Of a stretch of 64,000 nucleotides of DNA, positions 39,601 through 53,600 are shown piece by piece. The notes under the pieces are model-generated. The model saw nothing but the letters and a program-made list of their open reading frames with translations, did not search any database and was not told where the DNA came from. The stretch spans positions 3,112,001-3,176,000 of the forward strand of contig NC_092581.1 of assembly GCF_037975245.1 (NCBI RefSeq), read 5' to 3'. Source of the stretch: Apostichopus japonicus (taxonomy: Eukaryota; Echinodermata; Holothuroidea; Aspidochirotida; Stichopodidae). Numbering within the stretch: position 1 is the stretch's first letter; every line of letters starts with the position of its first letter. The position numbers were made by a program, and so were the translations under genes.

Positions 39601-42600
39601 AATACATACATACAATTTATACAATACATACATATAATATGACTTTACCATCATCATAATCATCATCATCATCCGCATTGGTATTATACTACCACTTGGG
39701 GGGTACGGCAATTTCTGAGCCTTCGTTACACCTCTGAAATTCACGACTAATGACATCCAAAGATGCACTGGCGATGAGGTAATTTTGGAACGTGAAGGAA
39801 TTTGCCGCCGCCTGGTGCAGGCATAAGGTAATTCCTTTCGGTACATATAGTCGATCATGAAATTATGGACGGAAGAGTTATTGTACGCGGAGATATTAAA
39901 AATGGCTCGGTGAATTGTTTAAAGCAGACGCATGAACTCCTGATCGTTTAATATTCAGAGAGGTGTGGATCGATGCTATACCGGTGTGTAAGATATCTCG
40001 CCAAAATGTGTTTAGTATCTTAGACAGTATATTTTAACAAGCGGTAAAGTCATTATGAGAGGCCCACTGGGGGTGAACAGTGCATCAGCATGTAAATATG
40101 TAATTGAATGCAAGCATGTTGATGGATTTTTGACATGGTCCCCTTTTTTCAATATTTACATATATAGGCTTGTTTAATAGAAGTCCTCTTTGACCTGGGA
40201 CGTGGACTCTAATTTACCAAAATTGGAAACATGAAAAGGTTTTTATCACGGCTAATTTACTTTTTCTCTCAGTGGATGGAAAGTCGTTACAATACAGTTA
40301 TGTTAGATTCCTTATCACAGACAAATTAGCTTGCAAAATGTCAACTGGGATTACACACTGCCTGACATCTTCCCAGCACAGGGTATCGTTAGGTTGTGCA
40401 GACAGGGAATAAATTTAGCCGAGATCGCCATCGTGAAATGCTTCGACGAAAAATGGGAAACTGCTATAAAATAGCATGCAGCAAACAAACAACACATTGG
40501 TAAGTTTCCCGCAATCAAGCATGCAATCAACACACAACAAGTAGGCAAGTTTGCTGCAAGCAAGCAAGCAAGCAAGCAAACAACCAGCACATTGGTAAGT
40601 TTCCTGCAAGCCTGCAGCAACCAAACAGCACATTGGTAAGTTTCCTGCAAGCTTGCATGCAAGCAAACAGCTTGTTGGTAAGTTTCCTGTAAGCATGCAG
40701 CACACAAACAGCATGTTGGTAAGTTTCTTTGAATTAAGCAAGCAGCAAACAAAACAGCATGTTGGGAAGTCTCTTGATTACAGCAAGGACATTATCGCTG
40801 ATGAATTAGGCAAGATTTTTAGCAAACTTGAAAATGAGGACAGCTTAAAGGTGACACCTTCACTGATACATAAATTTACAGGTTAACATTTTCAAAAGTG
40901 ATTAACACATGCCGATGGAATAACGTTCATTAGGAAATAAAAAACTCCCTTCCTTAAATTATCGAGTGCAATCTATAGAGACAAATTTGAAACACGATCC
41001 AATTAAGGACCTTTAACGTCTGATCATAAATTGTTGACCTATCCAGTCCTAACTACTATACTGCAGTGAAGACGTCTTCGTCAACATTGTGTATTATTTT
41101 TTCTTTCTCTCTCCACCTCTCTCTCTCTCTCTCTCTCTCCGTCTTCTTCTTCCTCTGTGGCATTTAATTTGATTTAAATACAAATGTGACCGTTCAGGAA
41201 TGCCGAGCGCAGTTTGCCCCACAATGTCGACGTCGACGGTAGCTTACGCAAGCATTAAAAGGTAACACAATTGTAACATAAGCTCTATGCTTCATTAACT
41301 GTCTGGGTAGAATTTTACTGACTAGTATAATAACAACAAATTAAATACATGGGATTTTCACGTCTGCCAGCGGTAATTGAGTGATACATTGGGCAGATAA
41401 AATCTTTTGTTTTTCAAATAAACGCAGAACGAGATCCAAAGTCTGGTTTTTCTGCAGAGATTTAACAGGGCTGTAACCTTTCTTTGCTATTTAAGTATAA
41501 GGGTAAAAAAAAATTCAGTGCACTTTCACAAGCAAAAGAACGGCTATAACCCTTATTTTATATGCAAGGATAAAACCAGAAATTCACTCTTTGATTAGTT
41601 GTACGAATAACAGAAATGTACTTTTTGTTTTGTTTTTAGATTGAGACCAAACTTCACTTGTTCACTGTTTTTTGAAGCCAAAAAGAACAGTAATGGCTTC
41701 CTATGTATGGAGGTGGGTAAGATAAGAAATTCAGTCATTGATCTGCTGTAAGAATAACAGTAATGTCACTTTTTTGGTACTTAGAAATAAGACAAATATT
41801 CATTTCTGGCAATTATTTTCTGCCACAAGAACAGTAAACAGCTTTGTCTGTATGCAGATGTCAAGAATATGAATTCATGCATTGGTTTGCTGAAATATAA
41901 CAACAGTACTACTGTAGGTAATCTTTGAAGGAAGGATAAAATACAATGGATTATGTATACCTTATAAACAAATTTACTGTAATAATACAAAACATTGACA
42001 ACTTCCGTTGATATAAGAGATTAAAACTAAAATTTAAATGTTTCTTGTAAAATGAAATTACTAAATTGCAGAAACAGCCTCTGCCCCACTCAAAGAGACT
42101 GAGTCTCAAAGTTTCAGTCACAAATCAAATTAGAAGATGGAAGATTCTCCAATAAATTTTGGATTTGGACTTTTTGTTTCCGCCCCTGTTTCATCATGTG
42201 ACTTATTTTCTGCTTGACACAAAATGTCAAATTATTTGATTCAAATACAGTAGTTCAGCCATGAATGGCTCAGGATATATCCTGTATATATATACAGTGT
42301 ATGAATACATTGTATTTATACAATGTGTATGTATACAAGGTTTACAATACAGTAAGTATACAATGTATGTATATACAGTAATAATGTCACAAAGTTGGAC
42401 TCCTTTATATCTGGAAGCACCAGTATGAACATATGCATGGATTTGACCTCTGTCAGCCAAAAAAAATATAAAAAAATAACAATGGGTTTAAATTAAAAAA
42501 CATATAAAAGCAATGCTCATTGGAGTCATTGCCCCCCCCCCCCGCCTCCCCTCCCACCTACTGGTCCAACTGATAAGATTGTTATAAAATAGGTACCGCT

Positions 42601-45600
42601 GCAAAAACAGCGTATATTCGTCTTTCGTAGACGGGACCTGTTTTAATTATGTTGCTGGTCAAATGATGGGGCTGTGCGCTGGGGGAAATAAGAGCCTATA
42701 CAGCTAGGTGTGTACTAGCTTGACTGCAAAATATTTCTACGGTATAATCTCAATGTACCTACACTCACACGTGCATAACTTGCAAGCAATGGAAGTATTA
42801 TTAAAGAGCAGGCCTAACTCAAGTGGCTTAAGTGCTGTTTCTATAAATTGATATCGTAAACAAACGTCTGATTTACAAAATTGTTAAGTGACGGCTTTAA
42901 GATAATTCATGTAATGGGTGTAATCATCAGAGATAATCCTACGAATTAGTTTAATCAGATATACTGTTAAGAGACTTATTCGTGGATAAAAGCTATTTAG
43001 GAGTGGTTTAAGTGTGCAGATATCAAGAGTGCATGCAAGCTCATTAATTTAAAGGGTGAATTAATATTAATAAATATTGGGCATATGCTTCCTTTTGTGT
43101 TACAAAAATGCTATAGCTCTTGCTATGATAGATATGTAGTGATAAATCATGGGTGGGGGGGGATGGGGGGAGAGAGGTGTGAGCACGACCTCCCATTTTT
43201 CAAACCTCACACAAAGATTATAAAATAGTTATTAGCCGAACGGGTGCTTTTAAACCTAAATATAGATCTAATTTATGGTCTAAATATGCATCAGGATGTA
43301 CCATCAACCTCTGAGAGCTGTTATATACGTAACATTTTGAAAGATCTACAAATTAATATCTCAGTAAATGTATAAAATGCAGGCCGAAAAAAAGAAGGGA
43401 TTCTTAAATTTGGTGTCGACTGTCTATGATTTGAAAGATTAGATTGTTAATATTCTGTGATGACTCCCTGCGCCACTGACCGTATTAATATTAAAATGAT
43501 TTCATCTCACACGCCAACCTCCTATAAACACAACACAACTTCCCTTTAATTACAACAAAGTTAGAATACTGTGATCGAGGAGGTATTTAACTTCAAAATC
43601 TGGCTGTCAAGTAAATATGCTGATCGAATTAACAAGCTGCTGAATTTCAAGGCAATAGAACAGATATTGAACTAAATTTTTCTACCTAGCAAAAAAAAAA
43701 CATTTTGATGTTCCATTCAAGGTCACCCTATGGAGGAAACAGGAGGTCAACTGTGATATACCAGAGGGCTTCCTCCTCCCTGCTTCCTTCCGCCCCCAAA
43801 CTATCAAAACAATATTGACAACTAGTATATCAAAACCAGAGGAAAATTTGCTTGTTACAGCCTTCATGGCCAATACACAGCACTATATAACCGACACACT
43901 GAGAAATTAGGTAACAAAATCAAAATTAAATAGATTGCTTGCATTTTTAGTGACAATTTTTTGTATGAAAAGTAAAATGAAGAATAACCACATTTTTTAC
44001 GTCAAGCACTCGCTTTATATCGCATGTCACCACAACTCTAAATTAAACTGTAAACAGAGGAACTCACTGATTCCTTATTAAATTGTTATTTTCAGTTGTT
44101 TTGAAAAGGAAGGATACACTTTTGGATATATGCTGTTATGTTTTAAAGATTTTGGCGGATACTGGTCACCCGAGCGCCACAGAAAATGATGTGTTCTGCT
44201 AATTAGCACAACTAAGCATGAGTGCATGAATGAGGTAGGCAGAGGGGGGGGGGGTTGGAAGAGGTGCCGGGTGAGGGGTGTGGGCATACCCATGCAAAAC
44301 CGATTGTTCCAACATTTGATCCTGTGAAATACAATCAATTCAATTTTAAGCCCTTTTGAAAATTAGGTAGGCCCTACATTTCATTTTACAAGTACCTGTG
44401 GTTCATGCACGGATTCATTTTTTAAGGGTATGTGAATAAAAAGGGGGAAGGGGAAAGAGGAGAAGGGGAGGGGATATCTGCAAGCACATGGAAGGGAGGG
44501 TGGGAGAAGGACACATATGTTTGTGGGAGATGTTCTTGGTGGGGTATGATAGAGCAGTGCAGAAGCAATTTTCACTTATTACTAAGTTTTCACAACTCTT
44601 TGAGGCATTGCTTCGTCTTTTCGATGAAGAGATGAAAATGTTCGTTATTGCATGACAACTTCCAAGGGTGACAAAACCGTCGGAGTAATCTGTAATTTAC
44701 TTAAATTTGTACCTGATAAAGTGAGATGATTAATTTCTCATCATTCTCTCTCTACTTTTACCACGTCTTCTTTCCAGTTCGAGACCTAATTGTCCTTTTT
44801 TGTTGTTGTCCCAAGGACTTAATATAATTTCATATAATACTCGGCAAACAAGTTTGGATTATTTCAGTCTGCTGATCCGTAATTTCTTGTTCAATTAACA
44901 CACAAGAGTCGAGCAGCAAGCTTCAAGGGTATGTGGTAAATATGTGATAACAAGACATTATTAATATTATTATTTTTTTTACACCGCCTTGGCTCGAGAG
45001 ATTCACACCAGGCTGACTGGCTGGCTTTATTTGGAAGCGCTTTGATCGTCCTCTCAGAGGTCGAAAGTTCTCTGTAGCCGAGACTCGGGACTGTTGCGCA
45101 TTCGTTAGATGATCGAAGCAACACATGTTAAAGTCTCTATAGTACAAGTCATTTGCATATCAAAGTAAGCTTTTAGAGTCTGAAATATTTCTAGATCTGT
45201 GCAACTATAACTCAAGAAAAGAAGATATCAAAGCAATTTTCAACACCTCTGAACAATGGGAGAATAATAAAAATAATCATAAAAGTAATAGTAATAATAA
45301 TCATCAGCATTTATTTTTACGACGCTAATTTAATAAGCGACTTCAAATGTGGGAGAAACCCACAAGGGCTTATGGATTACAACTTACACGTTGGGTGGCT
45401 CCAATTCAACATTTGAACTCAAATTTAGAATCTTTTCAATTAAGAAAGTCATTTCAGATGGGAAAACCATATATTGCTCTTGGATGAAAAACCAACGTTA
45501 CTATGACCCAGCCAGGTATCGATGCCGGATTGCTAAGCCTCATTGCTTTAAATGCCACCGCCTTTATCCACTCATCACAGCACCGGTTGAGAAGAGAGGG

Positions 45601-46955
45601 GAGTGGAGGGTAGAGGGTAGGGAGTGAGGGAGGTGAAGAAATCAGAGCTCACTATTCAGAACTTAGTTTTTGAAAACTTTTTGAATAATGCTTTAATTTG
45701 CTCAAATATTGGGGGAAGGATTGAGCAAGCTGCAGCTGATTGGGTCAGTAGATTCACAAAAGATTGCAACTTTTGAGTGATAATAAATAAACAGTATTTA
45801 TACCACAGTACTGTATGACACAACCCTCAGCCAAATGTTTGAGATATAAACTAAACTGCAGTGCATGCTGGGTACTCAATATGTAAATTCAAACTCGGTT
45901 CTTGAAACTATGGATTTGGTGGCATCTGTGAAATAAATCCAGTGTTTACCTGTTAGGAAGTGAGGTCTGTTACTTGATTAAAAAATATAAAAAAAATAAA
46001 AAATTGGGGAAAAAAGGTAGGTAAGATCATGGAGCTACAGTATAATCTGTTTATAGCTCCATGGTAAGATCAAACCTGATGATCTCAAAGGGTGAATCAA
46101 CCACCAAATAGTTTACCCAGGCAGGCATGATTTACCGAGTTCAAGAGTGCAAATCAAACCACAGACAAATCCGAAGGTGGGTTTGTTATGGTGTGTACAT
46201 GTTATGTCTGTAATAGAAGAAGTGTCTGTCATATTCATGGAACTGAAGGAAGGTGGGTGGATGAGGTTGCATGACTGTAAAAAAAAAAACAGCAATTGAT
46301 TGCAAATTTTATTCACTAAATTAAATATTTATCCCCCTCTCCCCCCTCCCTTGATGTTGTCCTAGCAGAAGATTAGGTCATCTCATCTAACAGAAGGTGC
46401 AGGCGATTAGTTGATAATTAGTCTATGATTATTAACTTCTATAAGACTGAAACAAGTTTTGTTTAATAAGGGTCCTATGCAAATTAAAGCTAGGCTTATA
46501 GGCAGAGCTACTCTACTGTGGACATGTAATAGGCCATGTCTAAGCTGGGAGAAATATTTGAATTTAAAGTTTATCGCCACTTGATCAAAAAGAGGATATA
46601 TTTCTAACTGCATGCATCCTTTGCACTTAAAAATCCAGTTTTTGCTTTAAATATTTCAATTCCACAATTTTCATTAATTTGTTGATGACATCCACCTCAA
46701 TTTCTTCAGCCAGAGGGCAATATCCTATCCTTACATTCACATTGGACTACTATGACAATTGTTCTGTACTAGACTTATGAACAGACAAGGTAAGATCACC
46801 ATAGCAACTGAAGAAGTCAACCTTAATAGACCAATAGTCTTTCACAATCCATTAAACAGTTGTTTCCCTCTTTGTGTATGTGTGATTGTTCCAGAGTCAT
46901 TTAGTGCAGAATATATACTTATATATATCTATATATATATATCTACATATATCTA

Positions 46956-47002
<47 letters not shown>

Positions 47003-47617
47003 GAAATTGTAGCGAGTTGGAAAATCCTGAACGGTGAAAAAACTTCCAGCCTCCACCAGGATTCGAACTCGGGCCTCCCGCTTTATATCCGGACACCCTT
47101 ACCACTAGGGTATGGACGCTGATTGTATGTTTAAAGGTTCGAAACGGGTAAGGAAGGTCGTCATTTCACTGTAGGAGTTTGTCACCTGTATCGAACAATA
47201 CTAGTTCCGACAGTTTTGACAGTCCTCTGACATTTAGAGGGTGGTGTCACATATATGGAATGGATACAACAATAATGTCCTAATCAGGTTCATTCAATTA
47301 ATATTCAACACTCTTCACTCAACCTCAAATGACAGTCAACAGTTCTCTGGTATTTCCTACGTTTATTAACCCCCTCCCCCCCCCTGCACTCTGACCCAGT
47401 TACTTTGTCCAGATGACACATGTATCTGAGGCAAATCCATTTATTGACTGATCCTTTAATATGACAATGATCATGGACATTCATTTACACTTATAAAATA
47501 ACTTTCACCCAGCGCTTTAATGTCATGTGTTTCACATAATTTTATGTCCAGGATGTTAAATATCAAACATATGTAAATATTTGTATTTGTTTATATATAT
47601 ATTTGTATATATATATT

Positions 47618-47650
<33 letters not shown>

Positions 47651-50600
47651 TAAGACATGTGCTGCATGTGTTTCTGTACAGCATCATGAATGGAATGTGT
47701 CTTGAGTAACTGATATGTATAACATATACATAATGCTATATGAGGCTATGCATACCTTCATTATGTACATTAAACACTATGTCATTGTCCATGGAGGCCA
47801 GGGCTTCAACTTGTAACATCTGTATTGACCTAGAACCAGTGGTTACAATAATACAATACCATGGCAATACTATGCATTAGAATTTAACACAATGCAATAC
47901 ATTTTAACATAATACAATGCATTACAATACAATACAATGAAATACAATACCAAGGAATACAACACAATACAATGCAATGTATTACAATGTAACATAATGC
48001 AATGCATTATAATATAATACAATGCAATACAATGCATTCCAATACAATACATGACAATACAATGAAATACAATACCATGGAATGCAATACATTACAATAC
48101 AATGTGTTACAATATAACACAATGCAATGCATTATAAAATGGAGGAATGCAAGGGAAGCTCTGGGAACTAAGGGAGTAAAGAGGAGATGAGGGGGAAGTG
48201 GGGGGTGGGAATGACGTGGGATGAGCAATGCCGTTCAGCTGAAGACACTTACATAAGCGTTAACCACAGAGTAGTAAATGACCAACCATGCACCATGCAT
48301 ATATAACACCAAGATTCTAATGAGAGGCACCATGGTGCCTCATTGAGTGGGAGGGGCACTGGGAAAGGAATGTTACACATGTCTACAGATTTCTTCTTTA
48401 TAGCTGCAGCTAGACTAATGCTATTTGGATTGTAAAAGTAACACATATGTGTGTCTGACACTAGCAAGTTATTCCAGCGCCTGAATTAAATTACTCCTAA
48501 TCTTTACCTAAACATTCAATAGACACATCAGACGATAAGTTTAGGATTATACACCATCCTATGATTCCTATACCTATAAAAACACTTTAATTTGACTTAA
48601 TTTGCATCCTTGTGTAGAGGCTTCAAAAATGTTAAAAAAGGGAATATGCATCCTTAAATAAAACTGCACACTGGTTAATATTCCTTCCTGCATGCCTAGA
48701 GTCAAAAATTGTGTACTGAAGGAGTTTAGACCACTTCCACAGTAACCATACTTGAAAAACTTTTGCCCTCACATACATGCATTACCTATCATGGAATCCA
48801 AGGGTAATTGCTGTGTCTCTGCACCGGACACAGCAATAGTTATTTCACTCCTTTCGACAGATGACCTCTGAAATTTCCTCCAGTAATGTAGGACAGTGTA
48901 CACAAAAGTTTGATGTAAGTTTTTTACAGAGTGTATGCACATATTCACACCAAACTTAGTTTACAACATTTTTTTGACACTATCCAAAACTAAATATTGG
49001 TTTGTAAAACAAAAACCAACCTCAGGCGATGCCAAGGCAAAAAATAAAGAAAATAGAAAGAGAATAAATAGTTAATGAAACAAGGAAAATTGGAAGTTTT
49101 TCTCAACCTACCAAAAAGAAATTCCTACATAAATCCAATGCAGACAAGCCTTTAGTAGTCCAGATTCCTTGTGAATTCACTCTTTCTCCGTAGTTCCTTA
49201 GGATGCTGGCCTATACATCGACACACCACACACAGCAGTAGACTAAAAAGTGACTTTTTCTGGGCATAGAGCCATGTGAAGAATGTGGAAGGATATTTTA
49301 GGGTGGTGTGCAAAAGATGTAGGTTGCCAGGCAACCTACAGGCTATTCCTCATGGAGGGTGGATACTTGCGGGGGTGTTCTGTTATGGGAAAGTGTGTCA
49401 TAATATATACACTTGGCCTGGTATTGCTGCTGGGAATGAAATATATACATACTAAAATACCGCTTATTAATAAACAAATCTCTTTTTCTTTCTTTGAGGG
49501 TGCATGGTTGGGGGATTAAAAATTAAGTGACGAATTAATTAATGCGAGGCAACTTTTTGGACCATAAAAGATTAAAAAGTTTTCTGGACTTTTAAGGGAA
49601 GAGATACATAAAAGTTTTCTGATCCTGTTCCCTGTCATTTGTTATTAGCCTTGAACTCTTTATCATAAATTTAAAACATTGTTTCTATTTCATGCCAGTC
49701 ACAGTATGCACGCAGTAGAGATAACAAGTTATAACAGCCTGAAGGGGTGGTAAGAAATGATAGGTTACTTAAGAGATGGCAAAAGATATTACATCATTAA
49801 GTTGTAATACACATCGCAGTAGTTTTCCAGGGTACCTTAAACAAGGAAGCAAGGGGTGCAGTGGCGGGAAGGGGGATGATGATGGGGTAGGTATGGGTCG
49901 ACTTGGGAGTCATAGTAAAACTTTTCTCTTGTTGAAAACTTTAATTTGTAACAGTAGAGTAATATACATACTATCTGGTGATTCCATTCTTGGTACAGGG
50001 GCAGACAGGGCCACAACTAAATAAATGAGAAGGAAGGGGGTACTTGTGGCCCTGGGATTATTGAAGCTAACTTCCCATCATATACATGGGTTGGGTAGCA
50101 TCCTTCAAAACGATGAATTTTGGTTTTACGAATTATTACTTTTGAATGTTGGTTGAAAGGGTAGGGTGTGTGTGTGTTTATCCACACACACACACCCATG
50201 ACAGTATGACGGCCCCCACCCCATCTCTCCCCCACTCTCTACCTGTGTTTGGAATTTCCAGCGGGGTAAATTTAAACTCTGCAGCCCACGCGAGAGAACA
50301 TTGTTAACTCCATGCAGATGCACTGGTAAATTCAAGCAAGTGTCCTTTCAAGGTTGACTCATTAGTACCTACAGAATCCATCCTTGACCCTACATAAATA
50401 AAGAGTTGAAGTTAACTCTTGAGTGGTAGGTGGGGTGACTCAATTGAGTGAGGAACAGATGGAACTCAGATCAATTACAGCTGTGGGTATGTTTGTTTAC
50501 TCACTGTCTATACTAAATTTTTGTCAGCATGTGACATTAAAAGAGGTAAACCCATTACTGATGGTCGCTTCTGTCTAAGCTGGAACGTTAACGTCACTGT

Positions 50601-53600
50601 TTACTTTACATTAAAAAAACATGATTGCTATTACACTAGCAGTAAAATCTGCTGGAATCTGCTATTAAATGGTGCCAAATATTGAGGTACATTCCAACAA
50701 ACTGACCTTAGCGTTAGACTTCAAACTTACAAAAGGTGGGGCCAGTGAAGCTTGTGCATTTCTGGAATAGTGATGAGAAGGGGCAAAGCTTGGAGAAGAC
50801 GGTACAATGAGGGGCCATGGAATCAAGGGAATGGAGGGGGGGGTGGTGGTATTAAGGGCCATGGAGGGGGCCATGGAAGGATCTTTCAGTAATTTTAGGA
50901 AGGTATACAATGATTGACATGGTGGTTTAGATGTCCCTTCTCCTTAGCTATCACCCAAAGTGATAATAATTTAATTGTATGTTTGTAAGTTTTGCATAAT
51001 TCTCTTGGCCTAACTAACATTTCTTAAAGATGGTTTAATATACATTAGCAATCAGAGAATTAAGGTTGCCTTCTAAAGTTTCTCCACAATTACAACACTT
51101 TTTTTCTTCATGCAGTACGTTTCTTTGCCTGTTAAACCAACATATGCACTACCCTGGTAAAACATACGTACATCTTAACTGAAGGAACCTCGATCCCAAA
51201 CGCACAGCACTGTTCACATATTCTATGTAATAGAAACGTTCATAGTAATGATCTGTTCTGTTATTTATTTACAGACTGCCGCAGGGTACCGTAACATTGG
51301 ATCTATATACAAGGTCTATGCTTACAAATATTGATATTTTCAAGACACTGCTAAAACCTGTTTGAACAAGCCTACAATAGTTAATGTCATGTAACTGCCT
51401 CATAGCGCCTTTGAATGACTTTTGTTGATATTGGCACTATTGAAATATTAAAGTGGTAATCTTATACAATATTTATAATCACAAATAATCACAAAAGCAT
51501 TATAAACAGTAATTCAGCCAAGGAGCAAATAATTTCCTAGCTACTGACAGAAAATGGTGCAACATTAATCTTTCTCTTGCATAGAAAATAAACTTGAAAA
51601 GAAATGGGGAGAGACCCTCATCTTGCCTTCCTCCCCCCTTCCAGGTCTGCCCCCCCTCCCTTTGGTGACACTGACTAAAACAAATAAGTTCCACATCAAA
51701 ATGTCCGTTTAGGAAGTTCCATCTATAAGCCATGCTTGGTCGAGGTGATGTAGACCCGTCCATTAACTGTGACCACCCCAGTTATCTTCCTTAATCTTTC
51801 AAGTCAGAAATTAAGAGACCCCCCTCTCATATCCCCTTCCCCATTCCCACCCCAGGCTGCAGCCCCCCCCCTTCGGTTTACTGACAGACAAGACTATTAT
51901 TTCTGCTATTTTAAGGTAAATTGTCAGCTGCACATGCTTTATACTATATAGTAGGCCAATAACACATGTGCAGCATAGCCTATACATACACATCAGCCAA
52001 ATGGAAATCCTAAACGTGTAAACTACACTGAGCCCAGTTTTTTACCTTATTTTCCCTTTAATTTTGATTTTTTTTTTCTCCAGATGGTTCCACTCATTTT
52101 AGTGTCGTTCCGTTTTAAACTTTAATACCCTAGACAATTAAATGTTCATTTAGGAGGCTCCGGTCGTAAACGAGGATCGAGGGGTGACGGTGGGGAGAGG
52201 GGGGCCCTTCCGTATAAATTGTGAATAATCCCTAATCCTCCTGCTCCAGCCACACATATATATCCAGCATTCTGTAATTTAGGAGCCAAAGATCGTGAGA
52301 GGCCCTCAGTCTTTCTCAAACGGAGGAGTCATATACTTAACTCTAAAGTAAATGCATGGCCGTGCAGCTAACATTCTCCCCTTTCGATCGATATCAATCT
52401 GACTCCGTGAGTATTTTTTTTTACGCTCGTGTCGGGGGAATTGACCGCCATCGTATATATATGCAGGTTAGCAGGACAAAACGTGGGCCTATATAGTATA
52501 TGGATCGGTTAACAGACAGCGATGTATGGTTGTCTTCATTACTTATTCGACGGGCTAATTCCCCGCCTGCGTGCAGGCATGCAGTCTGATGATCTCACTA
52601 CAATGAGAAGCTAATTCACCCACAATCTATAGTTCTATCTATAGTTCACCCACAATCTATAGTTCACCCACAATCCGTGGAGTGTTAGCTCAGTGGTTAA
52701 TGCCGGTGCCTTCCAATCATAAGGTCCCCGGTTCGAGTCACTCCCAGATTATTGTATGTCGTCCAGTTACAGAGTTGTTGACAATTGACAATTCGTAATA
52801 ATGGACGTTAAATATGAATCTAAGAGACTGACTTCGGTCAGCTTGCGGCTTTGATAAGCCAACAAGGCTTCTTTGTGAGTTCCTGCTTGCAGGAGTATCT
52901 AAAATATATACATACATACATTCATACATACATCTAGTTCAAATTTTGATTTATCAAGATGCATCATGTATTATATTTAAGTAAACAACGACATCTTGAG
53001 ATTTCAAACATATCGGGTCATTACACAATAAACATGTGCAACATGGCAGCTTGGATCATGAAATGATTCTCAGCTCAGAGCAAAACTCACAGAAATTAAA
53101 AAAACAAGTAAATATATACAAAACCTGGAACAAAAATAATCCACTTTCTATGTTTATTTTATTTTGGAGGAAATATTGAACTAAACAATATTTATATCGG
53201 ATTAATATGTTCAGAACGTGGAGATTTCAAAATGAAAATAAGAAAGTTTAACGATTGCCTAATTTGTCAGGGTCCTGTCAGACGGAAACTGGGATTTAAT
53301 TAACCCAATGCCATTGACCTCAAGCTATGACCTTCTTCAAAGTTTATCAATACAGCTGACATGCAAACATCAGAAGAGAGCTGAATTAACATTTACCAAA
53401 TAACACATGAAAACGAATAAGTTGAATTTGGAAGTAGCGTTAAAGCCATTTTTCCCCTCATCTCTAGGAGTGTTAGCTCAGTGGTTAACTCCGGTGCCTA
53501 TCAATCAAAAGGTCCCGAGTTCGAGTCACTCCAATATTAATGCATGTCGTCCAGTTACAGAGTTGTTGACAAGTGACAATTCATAATCAAGGACGTTAAA

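Noticed and set aside
40351-40752. 133-codon Cys/Leu-rich frame on the minus strand
   Set aside because: It follows the 41-46 bp minisatellite; no signal, domain or splice context supports it.
52676-52750. Functional tRNA gene
   Set aside because: The A and B boxes are present, but the arms do not form a full cloverleaf and the same unit recurs with a SINE body and tail.
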